A stretch of DNA of 64,000 nucleotides, taken from positions 69,296 through 133,295 of the forward strand of contig CAJJDN010000085.1 in NCBI GenBank assembly GCA_905182985.1, read 5' to 3'. Positions 36,401 to 47,670 of this stretch are shown here, one piece after another; within the stretch, counting starts at the first letter, position 1; each line of letters starts with the position of its first letter. The translations under genes and the position numbers were made by a program. The notes under the pieces were generated by a model, which was given only the letters and a program-made list of their open reading frames with translations, did no database searches and was not told the origin of the DNA. This DNA comes from Paramecium sonneborni. Its lineage: Eukaryota > Ciliophora > Oligohymenophorea > Peniculida > Parameciidae.

Positions 36401-36857
36401 AATAGCATAAAGTCTTGTTAACAGATTAATGATAATTAATCTCACATTCTTCACATTATTCTGATTATTCTTAATAATATTTGCAATTCAATATTTCTTT
36501 ACTGATGCAAATCTTAATATTATCTTTTGAATTTTTCAATAAAAATGTAGAATTACATTTTTAACATTAATCATCTATTTAATATTCGCAATTTTTTCTT
36601 CCTTTCCAACATTTACCATTTGACAAAAAATACTATTCCCCGCATTTCTTACAAGCTTTTTATTATTATTCTGCTTAATCACATGTTGTTGTACTTATAC
36701 AAACATTATTTTGTTCTACTTCATAATTAGAGCAATCCAAACAATTTTCAATAGCATCAAAACAAAATTATACATTTTCTTATCCACTATTACATTAACA
36801 AAATTTATTCTCTGTATTTGTAATCTTTATTAGTATGAATAAACCTATAAATAACAT
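33450..36857 (-). CDS. large Cys-rich, GPS-like multi-pass membrane protein (polycystin/REJ-like candidate)
   Basis: An intronless 1,135-residue protein. Signal peptide MLFIGLFILIKITNT, then about 520 residues of CxxC-type cysteine-rich repeats. An EGF-like piece (CNMYGRCLLISCKCIKNIAG) is followed by about 300 residues of cysteine-poor beta-rich sequence. A GPS-like motif comes next: NVCVQWNEDKQIWENTRA, then YYTVCQVSSLGDFGTYV, which mirrors the C-x-W-x...W...C-x-C...F pattern of GAIN/GPS autoproteolysis domains. At least four membrane segments follow (FAISMTLIGLFLTLMTLLC, VTFTSVYLSSLPFKFGML, WILWVILFIGNMIIGIW, LVGVLIEFVLDSIFCDLFL). This resembles the REJ/PKD1 arrangement of ectodomain, GPS and membrane region, but without an evident PLAT domain and with fewer helices. 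The autoproteolysis tripeptide (HL-S/T) is not preserved. Function, probably a surface sensor or adhesion protein, is inference. Confidence 0.8.
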
Positions 36858-37120
36858 TAGTGCAATTTAAATTTATTTTTATATATATATATTTTTTTAA
36901 TTTCTTTTTCTTATTTTATAATCCAACACATCAAAGATATTAGTATATCAATCCAATTATCTTTATTATCTCATCCTATAAGTCATCTTAAACCACTAAC
37001 GATAGTAAATCACAAAAACATTAATATAAGTAAATATACTAATTACTTTTTTTTTTATAAATTTACATAAGCTATCTTTATTAAACATTTAATTTTTAAA
37101 AAATATTTCATACTTTACTC
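36858..37120. other. intergenic, no gene seen
   Basis: Upstream region of the GPS-like membrane protein gene; AT-rich, with no motif recognised. Confidence 0.45.
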
Positions 37121-38295
37121 TATTGTAATTGATTTGAATATTGCCATTACAGATTAGGATATAATTTTTATTTTAACTAAGCAATCAAGAATAGATAGAA
37201 ATAGCATTATAATTTTTAAAGTATTATTCCTTGATTTCTTATTATTTAATTTTATGATAAAAATTATTAAGCCAATTTTACCAATAATTCATATTAAATA
37301 TATTATGAAAAATAATAGCTTTCTTAACAAATTTGATTTCTACTAAAATAATATTCTCATCTTTTTAGGTCTTTCCAGTCTTATATACAATATTTTTTCT
37401 CTATATTAATTTGGGGTAAATAAGAATTTTTAGAATCTTTATTAGACTGTTGTTTTTGTCACATCCTCTAGTGAGAATAATATATCTATTTTTTTAAGAT
37501 AAATTGTTTGATAAAAGGTTTACAAAGTTTATGGTTTTAAATATTGAACATATATATTTATATCTTAGTTTTTTATAAAATATTTTAATAATGGTTAATT
37601 ATTATAATAATTTTGGTTTGGAAAAAAATCTATTTAAGAAAAGAACTAAAATTGTTCATTCAGTTCTTGTGTTCAAGATATTGTATCAATGCTGATAAAG
37701 AAAAGAGTAATTTAATGTTAAAAGTTTAATTTTGATTGTCTTGAAAATATTCAAGAATCATACTAAATATAAATATTTAGAGTTAAAATTAATATTTATT
37801 ATCTTTAAATTATCCTATATAAAATAAATATAATTTTAAAAATAATAATTTATATATTAACTAAATAGAAAATTTATGAGATTGGAAATTGTTTTTATTG
37901 TTGAGTTTTTACTTCTCAATTTTTCTTAATAATTATTATAATTAAAATGATGAAGTCATGCTAAATACATTCTATATTTAACAATTTGTCATAATAAAAA
38001 TAAAATAATAATCATTTTATACAAGATTTAACAATGATTTTGATTTACAATATAAATGTTAAATTTTTTTTTTTTATAAGAAACAAATTGAAGACTAAAA
38101 ACTTTTAAAAGGTTCATCATTTTACTACGATTCTGTTAGTATTTTAAATCTTTTAGAGTTTTTTATTTGGTAGAGATAGTGTACATAATGAAATAATTAA
38201 TATAATTGATATAATATATATGTTAATCAATTATTCCAATCGCTATTTAGTCGAAAATAGCTTCTGAGATCATCATTTACAAGAGATTTGACCCA
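37121..38295. repeat. left copy of a 1,175 bp duplication abutting N38296
   Basis: Repeated at 38297-39471 with one N between. It includes the last codons of the gene at 39403-39948 (copy at 38227-38295) and noncoding or relic sequence. Best read as an uncollapsed contig overlap. Confidence 0.9.
37270..37545 (-). pseudogene. possible relic ORF (also present at 38446-38721)
   Basis: Minus-strand translation in one frame gives protein-like sequence (IDILFSLEDVTKTTVQQRFQ, then KFLFTPNQYREKILYIRLER) bounded by a TGA, and an overlapping frame is also open for over 100 codons. No start and no family recognised; chance cannot be excluded. Its second copy lies in the duplicated block. Confidence 0.2.
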
Positions 38296-38296
38296 N

Positions 38297-39471
38297 TATT
38301 GTAATTGATTTGAATATTGCCATTACAGATTAGGATATAATTTTTATTTTAACTAAGCAATCAAGAATAGATAGAAATAGCATTATAATTTTTAAAGTAT
38401 TATTCCTTGATTTCTTATTATTTAATTTTATGATAAAAATTATTAAGCCAATTTTACCAATAATTCATATTAAATATATTATGAAAAATAATAGCTTTCT
38501 TAACAAATTTGATTTCTACTAAAATAATATTCTCATCTTTTTAGGTCTTTCCAGTCTTATATACAATATTTTTTCTCTATATTAATTTGGGGTAAATAAG
38601 AATTTTTAGAATCTTTATTAGACTGTTGTTTTTGTCACATCCTCTAGTGAGAATAATATATCTATTTTTTTAAGATAAATTGTTTGATAAAAGGTTTACA
38701 AAGTTTATGGTTTTAAATATTGAACATATATATTTATATCTTAGTTTTTTATAAAATATTTTAATAATGGTTAATTATTATAATAATTTTGGTTTGGAAA
38801 AAAATCTATTTAAGAAAAGAACTAAAATTGTTCATTCAGTTCTTGTGTTCAAGATATTGTATCAATGCTGATAAAGAAAAGAGTAATTTAATGTTAAAAG
38901 TTTAATTTTGATTGTCTTGAAAATATTCAAGAATCATACTAAATATAAATATTTAGAGTTAAAATTAATATTTATTATCTTTAAATTATCCTATATAAAA
39001 TAAATATAATTTTAAAAATAATAATTTATATATTAACTAAATAGAAAATTTATGAGATTGGAAATTGTTTTTATTGTTGAGTTTTTACTTCTCAATTTTT
39101 CTTAATAATTATTATAATTAAAATGATGAAGTCATGCTAAATACATTCTATATTTAACAATTTGTCATAATAAAAATAAAATAATAATCATTTTATACAA
39201 GATTTAACAATGATTTTGATTTACAATATAAATGTTAAATTTTTTTTTTTTATAAGAAACAAATTGAAGACTAAAAACTTTTAAAAGGTTCATCATTTTA
39301 CTACGATTCTGTTAGTATTTTAAATCTTTTAGAGTTTTTTATTTGGTAGAGATAGTGTACATAATGAAATAATTAATATAATTGATATAATATATATGTT
39401 AATCAATTATTCCAATCGCTATTTAGTCGAAAATAGCTTCTGAGATCATCATTTACAAGAGATTTGACCCA
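38297..39471. repeat. right copy of the 1,175 bp duplication after N38296
   Basis: Matches 37121-38295 at offset 1,176. It continues into the complete gene at 39403-39948, so the right copy is the one in proper context. Confidence 0.9.
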
Positions 39472-39948
39472 TCTATAATTTTTAAAGAAAATTTTAGCAA
39501 TAGCTTTACCTAATCTTGATTTACAAAGTCGCTGAATATGAAATTTGGTGTGATTCTAATTTTAAATCATTTAGAATTCTAAAATAAAAGTCTGATTCAT
39601 AATTTCAGTTAAATTAGAAAAATTTTAGCTAATAAATTCTCTAAGTTTAGGTCCAATATTTTTGAAATAATTTTTTGATTCTCTAGGATATCTATAATTT
39701 TTCTTTTAAATTGGTAAGAAAGAGATCTTTTGTTCTTAAATAATGTTATGGAATGTTGATGTATGCCCATTTTGTGGTTTATCATTTTAATTACTGATAA
39801 AATCATCTAATTAAGCTTCTATCAACATTCCAGATTCATCTTTAAATTGATTTTAGTCTTTAAAATTAAGAAAACTATCAGTATCTAAATAACTTTATTT
39901 AATAGATGTGATTTCTTCAAAATATAAATCTTCAAATGAATTGAACAT
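39403..39948 (-). CDS. uncharacterised 181-residue protein
   Basis: One open frame without intron from ATG 39946-39948 to TGA 39403-39405 (182 codons). The acidic N-terminal part (MFNSFEDLYFEEITSIKQSY) is followed by a basic, aromatic-rich C-terminal half (RYPRESKNYFKNIGPKLREF, RLCKSRLGKAIAKIFFKNYR). No membrane segment, catalytic motif or known domain was recognised. The 3' end appears a second time at 38227-38295 because of the duplication around N38296. The start lies 81 bp from the divergent gene on the plus strand. Confidence 0.7.
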
Positions 39949-40029
39949 TTAGATATTAATAAAAATAGATATTATTATTGAATTAAGTATTCTAAATTAC
40001 TGATGATTATTGATTATTTTTTTAAACAT

Positions 40030-41065
40030 ATGTTCGTCTAAAGTTCAATTTCATAAGGAGAAATAATAAATGAAAAATCAGATATAATAAGACTAAAAAT
40101 TCAAGTAAACTTCTGATAAACATAATAAAGAATGAAATTGAAGAGGCTTCAAATTTTTATCAGATTACAAAAGTGGAATCTAATTTCGGAAATACATTTA
40201 AGTAATAAGAATATTTGTGCAGACTATGTGATAATATTGAATTATAAATGTAATGATATAATAATGAATAGTTTATTCAATTATGATTATCCACGAAGTA
40301 CTCCAAAGTATTTTGTATAGTAAAAATTTAAAAAGAATCCTTTAATTGATGAATAAACATGGCAAATATAGATAATACATGAAAATAGTCTTTTGAATAC
40401 ACTTAATGAAATTTTCAGTCAGTTTTAAAAATATCCTCCATAACCAGATGAATGGATTTAGTAATAAGTCTAGGATACTCATTAAGATTTCCCTGATTAA
40501 CTTATTATTTTAAATGAATAAGAAATGAATATTTTGAAAAGAATTCCAAATGCATAATAAGATGAAAACTCATTATTAGATCTTATTCTATCTATATAGA
40601 AATTTTAAGATTTATATCAATTAATCACAATTAGAGCAACTAACAATTAAATTATTCATGGTAATTATGATGATTATTTTTTATAGAAAAAGTTAAAGAA
40701 AATTAAAATGATATTCGTAAACTAAAGAATGATTTATAAAATATTTATAATCAATTCTAACAAACCTAATTGGATGTTTAAATATTAATTTCTTAATGTA
40801 ATAATATTTAAAATGTAAATATTTTATTCTATTACTGTTTTAGAAATTTAGTAATTAAGAATTATTAAGATTATTATAGTCAAAAAAAGAAAAACTTGAA
40901 TAGATTGGTCAATAATTTTATTCAAAACCACAATCAGCTAATTTTGAAGATTAAGAACTACTTTATAAATAGTTTTTAAATAATAGAACAGAATATCATA
41001 GATATGAATCTATTGAAATAGTTTTGACATAAGATATAAATTAATAAAAATCTTAAATAATTTGA
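40030..41065 (+). CDS. uncharacterised coiled-coil protein with four introns
   Basis: A 310-residue protein. Introns 40105-40130 (26 nt, AAG end), 40250-40271 (22), 40661-40686 (26) and 40815-40843 (29) are all needed. After removal there are exactly 311 codons from ATG 40030 (MFVQSSISQGEIINEKSD) to TGA 41063-41065. A possible half zinc motif (YLCRLCDN) lies near residue 65, followed by a Gln/Pro-rich part (QKYPPQPDEWIQQQVQD) and a coiled coil (KVKENQNDIRKLKNDLQNIY). No family recognised. It converges on the next gene with 11 bp between stop codons. Confidence 0.75.
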
Positions 41066-41076
41066 ATTTAAATTAT

Positions 41077-41364
41077 TCATAACACATCTTCTTCTCTCAT
41101 ATTTTCAGTTTTAATTTCAATATAACATTGATCATTTTTAATCTATTAAATATTCATTGTTGCAAAAATAGATATTGATTAATTTGATTAATTTATTTAC
41201 TGATTTTGTTATTCTTATTGAGCTGAATCTAAAGGTAGTTTTTTTTAATTCAATTGAATATTAAAGTTTTAATTTCTCATTTTCCAAATATTACACAGTA
41301 CCTTAAAACCAACAATAGAGATTAATGTAGCAAAAAGAATGAAAAAACAATAAGAAGTTGTCAT
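41077..41364 (-). CDS. small membrane-anchored protein, 95 residues
   Basis: An intronless small gene. Residues 4-28 form a hydrophobic segment (YCFFILFATLISIVGFKVLC) that could be a signal anchor or signal peptide. The rest is hydrophilic and Gln/Asn-rich (SAQQEQQNQQINQSNQSISI), ending NMREEDVL at TGA 41077-41079. No homologue recognised. Support comes from clean ciliate-code codon usage, the tight fit between neighbours and the 96-codon length, so it is moderately sure. Confidence 0.55.
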
Positions 41365-42243
41365 AATAATAAATTTAAATATTATTTAATATAAATTCAT
41401 TATTATTACAATATTTATTATGATACTTTTTATTCAAATCTAATTAATACTATATATGCTCATATTATTTTTATCAAACTATATTCAAGTTTCATTAAAA
41501 TCTGAAATATCAACAATAATAGTATTAAGATTATCCTTTTAATTAATTTAACATTAAAGCTTAATTAATAATATATTTTTTTTTAAATATTATGTTAAAT
41601 TGAATGCAATAACTTTTTTATTTTAAAAATCAAATTTAAAATAAAACCAATTACAACAAATTTAAGATAAATAGAATTAATGATAAGGCATAATTTCTAG
41701 AATTTATCTAGCTAAGATTGTTAAATTATATAATCTTAATGAATAATAATAATACCGTAAAGTTTAATTAATATTTTTTAATTTATCTAAAAAATTAGAA
41801 TATAATTAATTTAATATAAAATGAGCTTATTCTTTTTTTTAACGTATCTATCTTTTATAATCTCTTCTTATTTTTATATTTTTTTTTAGCAATTTCAAAT
41901 ACAAAAATTACAGTTAATGTATTTACAAAAAAACTACTAACTTTTTATAAAGAAATATGATTATCTAATTCTAATCAACCCAAAGCATATTCTATTACGA
42001 AAATAAACTCCATTTAAATTTGTCATATCAGAAGTATTTATTTGAGCATCCTTATTATTAAAAAGGTATTACAATCTCCTTTATTAAAAGTTCTTTACTT
42101 GTATTTTTATACATTAATTTATACTTTTATTATTAAAATATACTTATTTGTATTTATTACATGTATTCTTTTTTTTCTCATTTCTAAAAATTGAAATTTG
42201 AATGTTGAGATTATATTTATAGATATATAAATAATATTATTAT
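41365..42243. other. intergenic, no gene seen
   Basis: Nearly 900 bp of AT-rich DNA without a supported gene on either strand; only short frames with skewed composition. Confidence 0.45.
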
Positions 42244-43863
42244 TCAAACAGCTTTATAATCTTTTAAAATACTTTCTATATTCCATTATTATCTTTATTC
42301 TCTCATATCTTTCAATCTTTTTTCTATATATATTTATATATATAAATACCATGAGATTCGATATTGTTTTATTTTTATTAATTTTATTATGTATCTTCTT
42401 TTTCTTTTTTGGATTCCTTTTTTTCTTCGAATTTTTCTAATTTAGGTACTCTTTTAGCTTAATTACCAACTTAAACAACTTCCATTTTACCTGGATAACG
42501 AACTTAACCTTTATGTTCTTATAAATATTATTTTGATAATCTAATTATATTATATATTTACTTATCTTTATAATTATTTCTTAATTAAGCATGTATTTCT
42601 TTTCTAAATAAATCAAATTAACCTCCTGATTCTTCTTTTTTAATATCTTCTTTTTTGGGTTCCTCTCTTCTAATTTCCTATTTAAAAAATTATTAATTTT
42701 CATCTAAAATTTTATTATCTATTTCTTATATCTAAAATTCTCTTTCTCCTTAATCTGTCATTAATACATCATATAATAATAATTATCCAGGAAGAAATGT
42801 TTCAAAAAGCATTTTATTTTATTTAAGAGAATCTAAAAACTTTTTACCTTCAATTAAACCTAATTCATCATTTTTAATTTCAATTTATTTATCCATTTTA
42901 ATTGTTGCCCATGAAAATTTTCTCATAGCTCTTTTAAATGCTAATTCATTTTATAATGCCTATGAATCACTTGTTATTAATGATGTTTCTCTTGTAAAAT
43001 TCTTTTCTATTCTTTTTATCATTTATTATATATCATCTATAGATAAACAACCATCTTCATCAACATCACTTAAATCAAATATTAATTCTAATTTCTTTTC
43101 TAATTCCATTCTTGCTAATACTCCAAGAGATAATACTAAATCTTATATTTCTATTTTATCATCAAATTCCAATTAAAATCCTTATATAACATTTTAAATT
43201 ACTTTCAAACAATTTCTCAAATAATGTTTCAAATTTCTTACCTACCCAAATTTCAAAATATGTCTTCTCTTATTATGCTTTTTCAAATATCGGTTAAACA
43301 TTATTAGATCTAAACCATCTTTCAAATAAACTATCCAAAGCTGATATTTTCATTTTTTTTTTATCTGAATTATAATTAGTTCCAAACCATTTAAGAAATT
43401 ATTAATCATAATTCTACTTAAACCAATTTTCAAATGCTTAATCTGGTGGTTAATGTTTTTCAGATTAATTATCCCTTCTCTATGCAGGTTCTCTAACCAA
43501 TTAAGTATCTGGATCAAATCTATATGATTCAGCACATGATCTTTCAACAATTGCTTCAAAATCATTTTTCATTTTATTCTAATATCTTGTAAATTCTTCT
43601 GGTGCTAAAATCAAAAAGAATTATGAAGAAATATAACTGTATTCTCTACTCTTCACATGTAATTTAAGTTATTTTAACATTTCTTTTGTGAAGTTAGATT
43701 TAGTCATCTTACCTTCTGATAAATTACCGGATTCTCTAAATTCCTATATTATAATATATAATTCATATACCTTCCATATCTTCTTAATGAATATATCAGA
43801 AAGCAATTTTTGAAAGACTTCACAAACTGATGGATTAAGTGGTTCTTTAGCTTATTAATTCAT
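42244..43863 (-). CDS. EF-hand protein, about 510 residues
   Basis: A calcium-sensor-like protein. After an N-terminal helical region (MNQQAKEPLNPSVCEVFQKL) comes a long part with several aromatic-rich helices. At about residue 245 lies an EF-hand pair region: EFDDKIEIQDLVLSLGVLAR, then LIFDLSDVDEDGCLSIDDI, where D-x-D-x-D-G-x-L-x-x-D/E is a canonical loop. The C-terminus is charged (EKFEEKKESKKEKED) and ends EKRLKDMREQRQQW...KDYKAV at TGA 42244-42246. Introns of 27 nt (start of gene), 22 nt (before the EF-hand) and 26 nt (in the TA repeat near 42330-42355) are needed; a possible 21 nt one near 42545 is in frame either way. Similar EF-hand proteins occur in basal bodies and cortex of ciliates, but no specific name is justified. 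Confidence 0.78.
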
Positions 43864-43877
43864 TATTTATTATAAAA
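43864..43877. promoter_or_regulatory. 14 bp start-to-start spacer of a divergent gene pair
   Basis: The sequence between the EF-hand gene ATG (minus, 43861-43863) and the ELMO gene ATG (plus, 43878-43880). It is too short for separate promoters and 5' leaders unless these lie in coding sequence. Confidence 0.6.
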
Positions 43878-45141
43878 ATGAATGCTGATTAAAAAGTTAT
43901 TTAAAAAAAGAGAAATATCTAAAACATAATTGATAATGATGATGAAATAGGAGAAGTAGCAGAATGGGCAGGAGTATCAGCTGCTTAAGCTAAAGATGAT
44001 GATGATTTTAATATTGATAATAAATAACATTTTTAATAGTCAAATCATCATATAGAAATGGCTAGATAAAAAATTAATTAAAAATTTAATAAGAAAGGAA
44101 ATAATGTAAATTAAAGAAATGGAACTTTAGTTAATAATCTTAAAGATAAGGCTAAAAGTATAGCATTATAGAATAATCAAAATAATGATATACCTAAAAA
44201 ATAACAATGTTAATCTAGTGACGAAGAAAATTAAAAGCCTCCTGTTGATAAAGGTGAAGAAAGTCCAGATAAAAAGATTTTTAGATTATCAGATAGAAGT
44301 ATTGATAAAATTGAATAAGAATTTTAATAAGCCAATAAAGAAAGAATTTTAGACTTAGAAAAGAAGAAAAATGAAATTAAACAAATTAATTTTATTGAAG
44401 CTTTAGATTAATTAAAAGGTTCTTAAGATATTAAAGATTAGATTGAATTTATATAAAAAAATACATCGTTTTTAGATAAAATATTTGGATGTTTCAGTAT
44501 CCATTTAAAAAGTACCAGATTAATATCAGAAAAAAATTAAGTATTATAATTCTAAAAAAGGTTTGCTTAATGTCGTAATTATCATTTGATGACAATAACG
44601 AGTGTCATTTTAGAATTCTTTATACCATATATTGTCAATTAATGACAACTGATTATTGTCTTAGATATGGTTCACATTGGGAAATGATTGGATTTTAAGG
44701 TACAGATCCAGCTACTGATCTTAGAGGAGCTGGAATACTTGGATTATTATAAATACTTGCTTTTATATCAGAATATAAAATTTATATCAAGTAAACACTT
44801 AAATTGTTTCAATAAATAAAAATTCCTATTAGTATTACACTTATTAATATCACAACTTTTGTATTAGTTAGTCTTAAAGATAATAAATTAAACTAACTCA
44901 TTAATTAAGAAGATTCAGTTATCAGTGTTGTGAATAAACTTTATTTTGCAGGATTCCATCTATTACACAAAATTCTTAAAAAGTATATATTTTTATTAAT
45001 GAAAAAAGAGAACAAATTACTTTCCATACTATTGGAAATCATTTGACACATATAAGAAAACTCATACATGAACAACCACAGAAATTGATCAGAGAATTTC
45101 ATTCAGATATTCAAAGATTTTATAAAATTAATAACATCTGA
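43878..45141 (+). CDS. ELMO/CED-12 domain protein
   Basis: A 405-residue protein. The N-terminal 190 residues are acidic and Gln/Asn-rich (EIGEVAEWAGVSAAQAKDDD). The ELMO domain follows: FRILYTIYCQLMTTDYCL, then RYGSHWEMIGFQGTDPATDL and RGAGILGLLQILAF, the hallmark HWE-IGFQG-DP-TDLRG stretch, and a C-terminal helical part ending LIREFHSDIQRFYKINNI. Introns 44541-44560 (20 nt, AAG end) and 44983-45008 (26 nt, AAG end) give exactly 406 codons. ELMO-domain proteins act as GAPs for Arf/Arl GTPases (ELMOD1-3) or with DOCK GEFs for Rac. Lacking PH and armadillo regions, this is closer to ELMODs, so an Arl2/Arf GAP role in membrane traffic or cilia is the likely reading. Confidence 0.88.
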
Positions 45142-45199
45142 TTGATTTATCTATAATCATTAATTTTAAAAACACTATATTTATATATTCTATATTTAT

Positions 45200-47627
45200 T
45201 CATTTTTTAAAAGCTATGCAATAAGCTTTACATACAAGATCATAAAACTTCTATGCATCTTCATCGATTGAATTTACCTTAAATCCTATTTGAATTTATA
45301 ATCCAAATGGATGCTAATCTTAAAGTTTTTTTTTTTTTAAAATAAACTCCAAAACAGCAACTACTTCATTATCTTAAATTATTGGACCTGCAAATACAGG
45401 TAATATTGAGGAGATATCAATATTTTCATCAAAATTTGGATGTTTGGTTATAGAAGTGAAAATCTAAGACCTTTAAGATTTATAGACTTAATATGCACAT
45501 CCTGATCTAAGATCATAATAGTTCGTTCTCTTTTTAAATCTACCATTTTCTACATGTATTATTGTTGTTTATGCTATTTAGAATATACAATAAGCTGAAT
45601 CTTAAGTCTTTTATTCGAAATCTTCAAAATTTGAAGATTGACTTAGCTTCATAAAACAAGAGAAAAAAAGATCTTAATATTTTAATTCCTTATATAAAGC
45701 ATCATAATTTAAAATACTTGTAATTACTGACTTACTCAACATATTTACTAATAATCCATAATATTACATATCTATTATCATATCATCATTAATATTTTAA
45801 ATCTATTACATATACAAATAATTTTTACTTCTAACAATCCACATGGTTTTTTAGAATTCATCATAATTGGTAATAATAAAAAATTCTTACCATAAACTTT
45901 TTATCCTTCAGTAACATAAAGTAGTAATTCTTCTTTTGATGGACTTTATATTCCGAAATCTTCATAAACAATTTTTTAAAAAACACCTTCAGTTAACATA
46001 GCAACTAATTAACATCCATTTGAATCATGTGTATAAGCTTTACATGTCATTCCATCTATAATCCATAAATGAACAGTTTCAGTTTAAAATATAGTTTTGA
46101 ATCCTTTACTTATATGTATTTAAAAATCTTTAATATTTTTATAACTTATTAAAGTAATGAATTCATTCATGATTTAATTAATCTTTTCACTAAATTCTCT
46201 TGAACTTATAAATTAATCTAAGTATTAAATTAAATATTAATACTTGATATTAAATTAATTAAATCTTTCCTTTATTACAAATTATCAAGTTAAATAACTT
46301 AATTAGTAAATATATCAGCTCCATGCTCTATTAAATCTACTAAAAAATCATTTTATTCAGAAGTCAATTAATTAAATCTGAATTCTAAATTTTAAGGTAA
46401 TTGATTTGGATCAAATACATAATTACTTTAATAATTTTCTTCAATTATTAAATTATCTGGTTTACTTCCTACTCGTTTAGTTTTTAAATTATCTAACTTT
46501 TTTGATAATCTATTATTTTATTATATTAATTTTTAATTTAATTCTTTTAATCTCTCAATTTCTTTCTCTCTTTTTATAACATTTCTTTTTAATTATTCAT
46601 TATCCTTAACTAATTCTGATAATGTCATTCTTAATTCATCCTAATGAGTTGATAAATTCTTTTCTAAAATCATTTCTATTCTCTTTTCAAGACTTCGTAC
46701 TTTCTTATAATACTCTTCACATAATTATTTTTAATAGAGATAATCTCTTTATAATTTCTATTAATCCATTTAAGTCAGATACAATTTCTTAGATTAATCC
46801 AAATTATCTTATTTAAAATGATTCTATTAATAATGATAATAAATAATACCTATTATTCTTTAAGTTGTTAAATTATTTATTTTTATGTAATATTTTCCAA
46901 TGTACTTTTATTTAATAACTTATTTTTCTGATTTAATTCAATTTCATTTTTCGAAGCTGATTTCAATGTTACAGCCATTTATTATAAACTCTATAGAATT
47001 TTACCAACTTCAAAAGATTAATTAGATTTGAAAGACTCCACTAATTAATCAATCCAATGCAGCCTTTATTCCAGAATCTAATCTTTAGTATTGCCTATAC
47101 CATATTAGTTTCTTAACTAGAATCAAGTCTTCTTGATAAATTATTTGTGGTATTTCTTTCATCAGGCAGGGTTTTTGTATATTTTTAAACTGAAAAATCA
47201 CACTATTTTTTAGGTGTAATTTATGCCTAATTGATTTTTTTAATCTTAATTTTAGGTCCTTAGATATTGAAATAGCTTACTCTCCAAAAAATATGTATTA
47301 CTGTTCATTTAATATATAATTTTATATTTTAATATTAAATTCATTCTAAGGTAATATGATTCTTATCTTTCTCTACTTTTTCTAAATATTATTATCTTAA
47401 TTCATAAAGTAAAGAGTTAACTTATTAATAATAGTCAGTTACATTGTTTTATTCAATAAAATTTTATTCTTATTTTCTAAAATCATATATTTATTACTAT
47501 TATTAAATATTAAAACAACTTTTTAATGTTTTCCATCTTTTAATGACATAATTTTAAATTATGAAATTAGATCATCTTAAATGTCTAAATCTGTTAATTT
47601 AATACTTTAAGTTTCTTCTTCTTCCAT
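45200..47627 (-). CDS. GAF-domain protein with coiled coil
   Basis: About 790 residues. The N-terminal part from ATG 47625-47627 (MEEEETQSIKLTDLDIQDDL) looks like an FHA/beta-type or unknown domain. A coiled coil follows (46520-46800), then at least one GAF domain: TETVHLWIIDGMTCKAYTHD, LLLYVTEGQKVYGKNFLLLP, PCGLLEV. A second GAF-like part ends FAGPIIQDNEVVAVLEFI and YDLVCKAYCIAFKK before TGA 45200-45202. An intron of 23 nt near 47080-47102 is clear; at least one more is needed for frame. GAF domains bind cyclic nucleotides or other small molecules, but no catalytic domain (phosphodiesterase, cyclase, kinase) is attached, so a sensor or scaffold role is inferred. Exact exon structure is uncertain. 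Confidence 0.7.
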
Positions 47628-47670
47628 TAATTTTATATATTTTAATAAACAAATTAATAGGTTGTATTTT

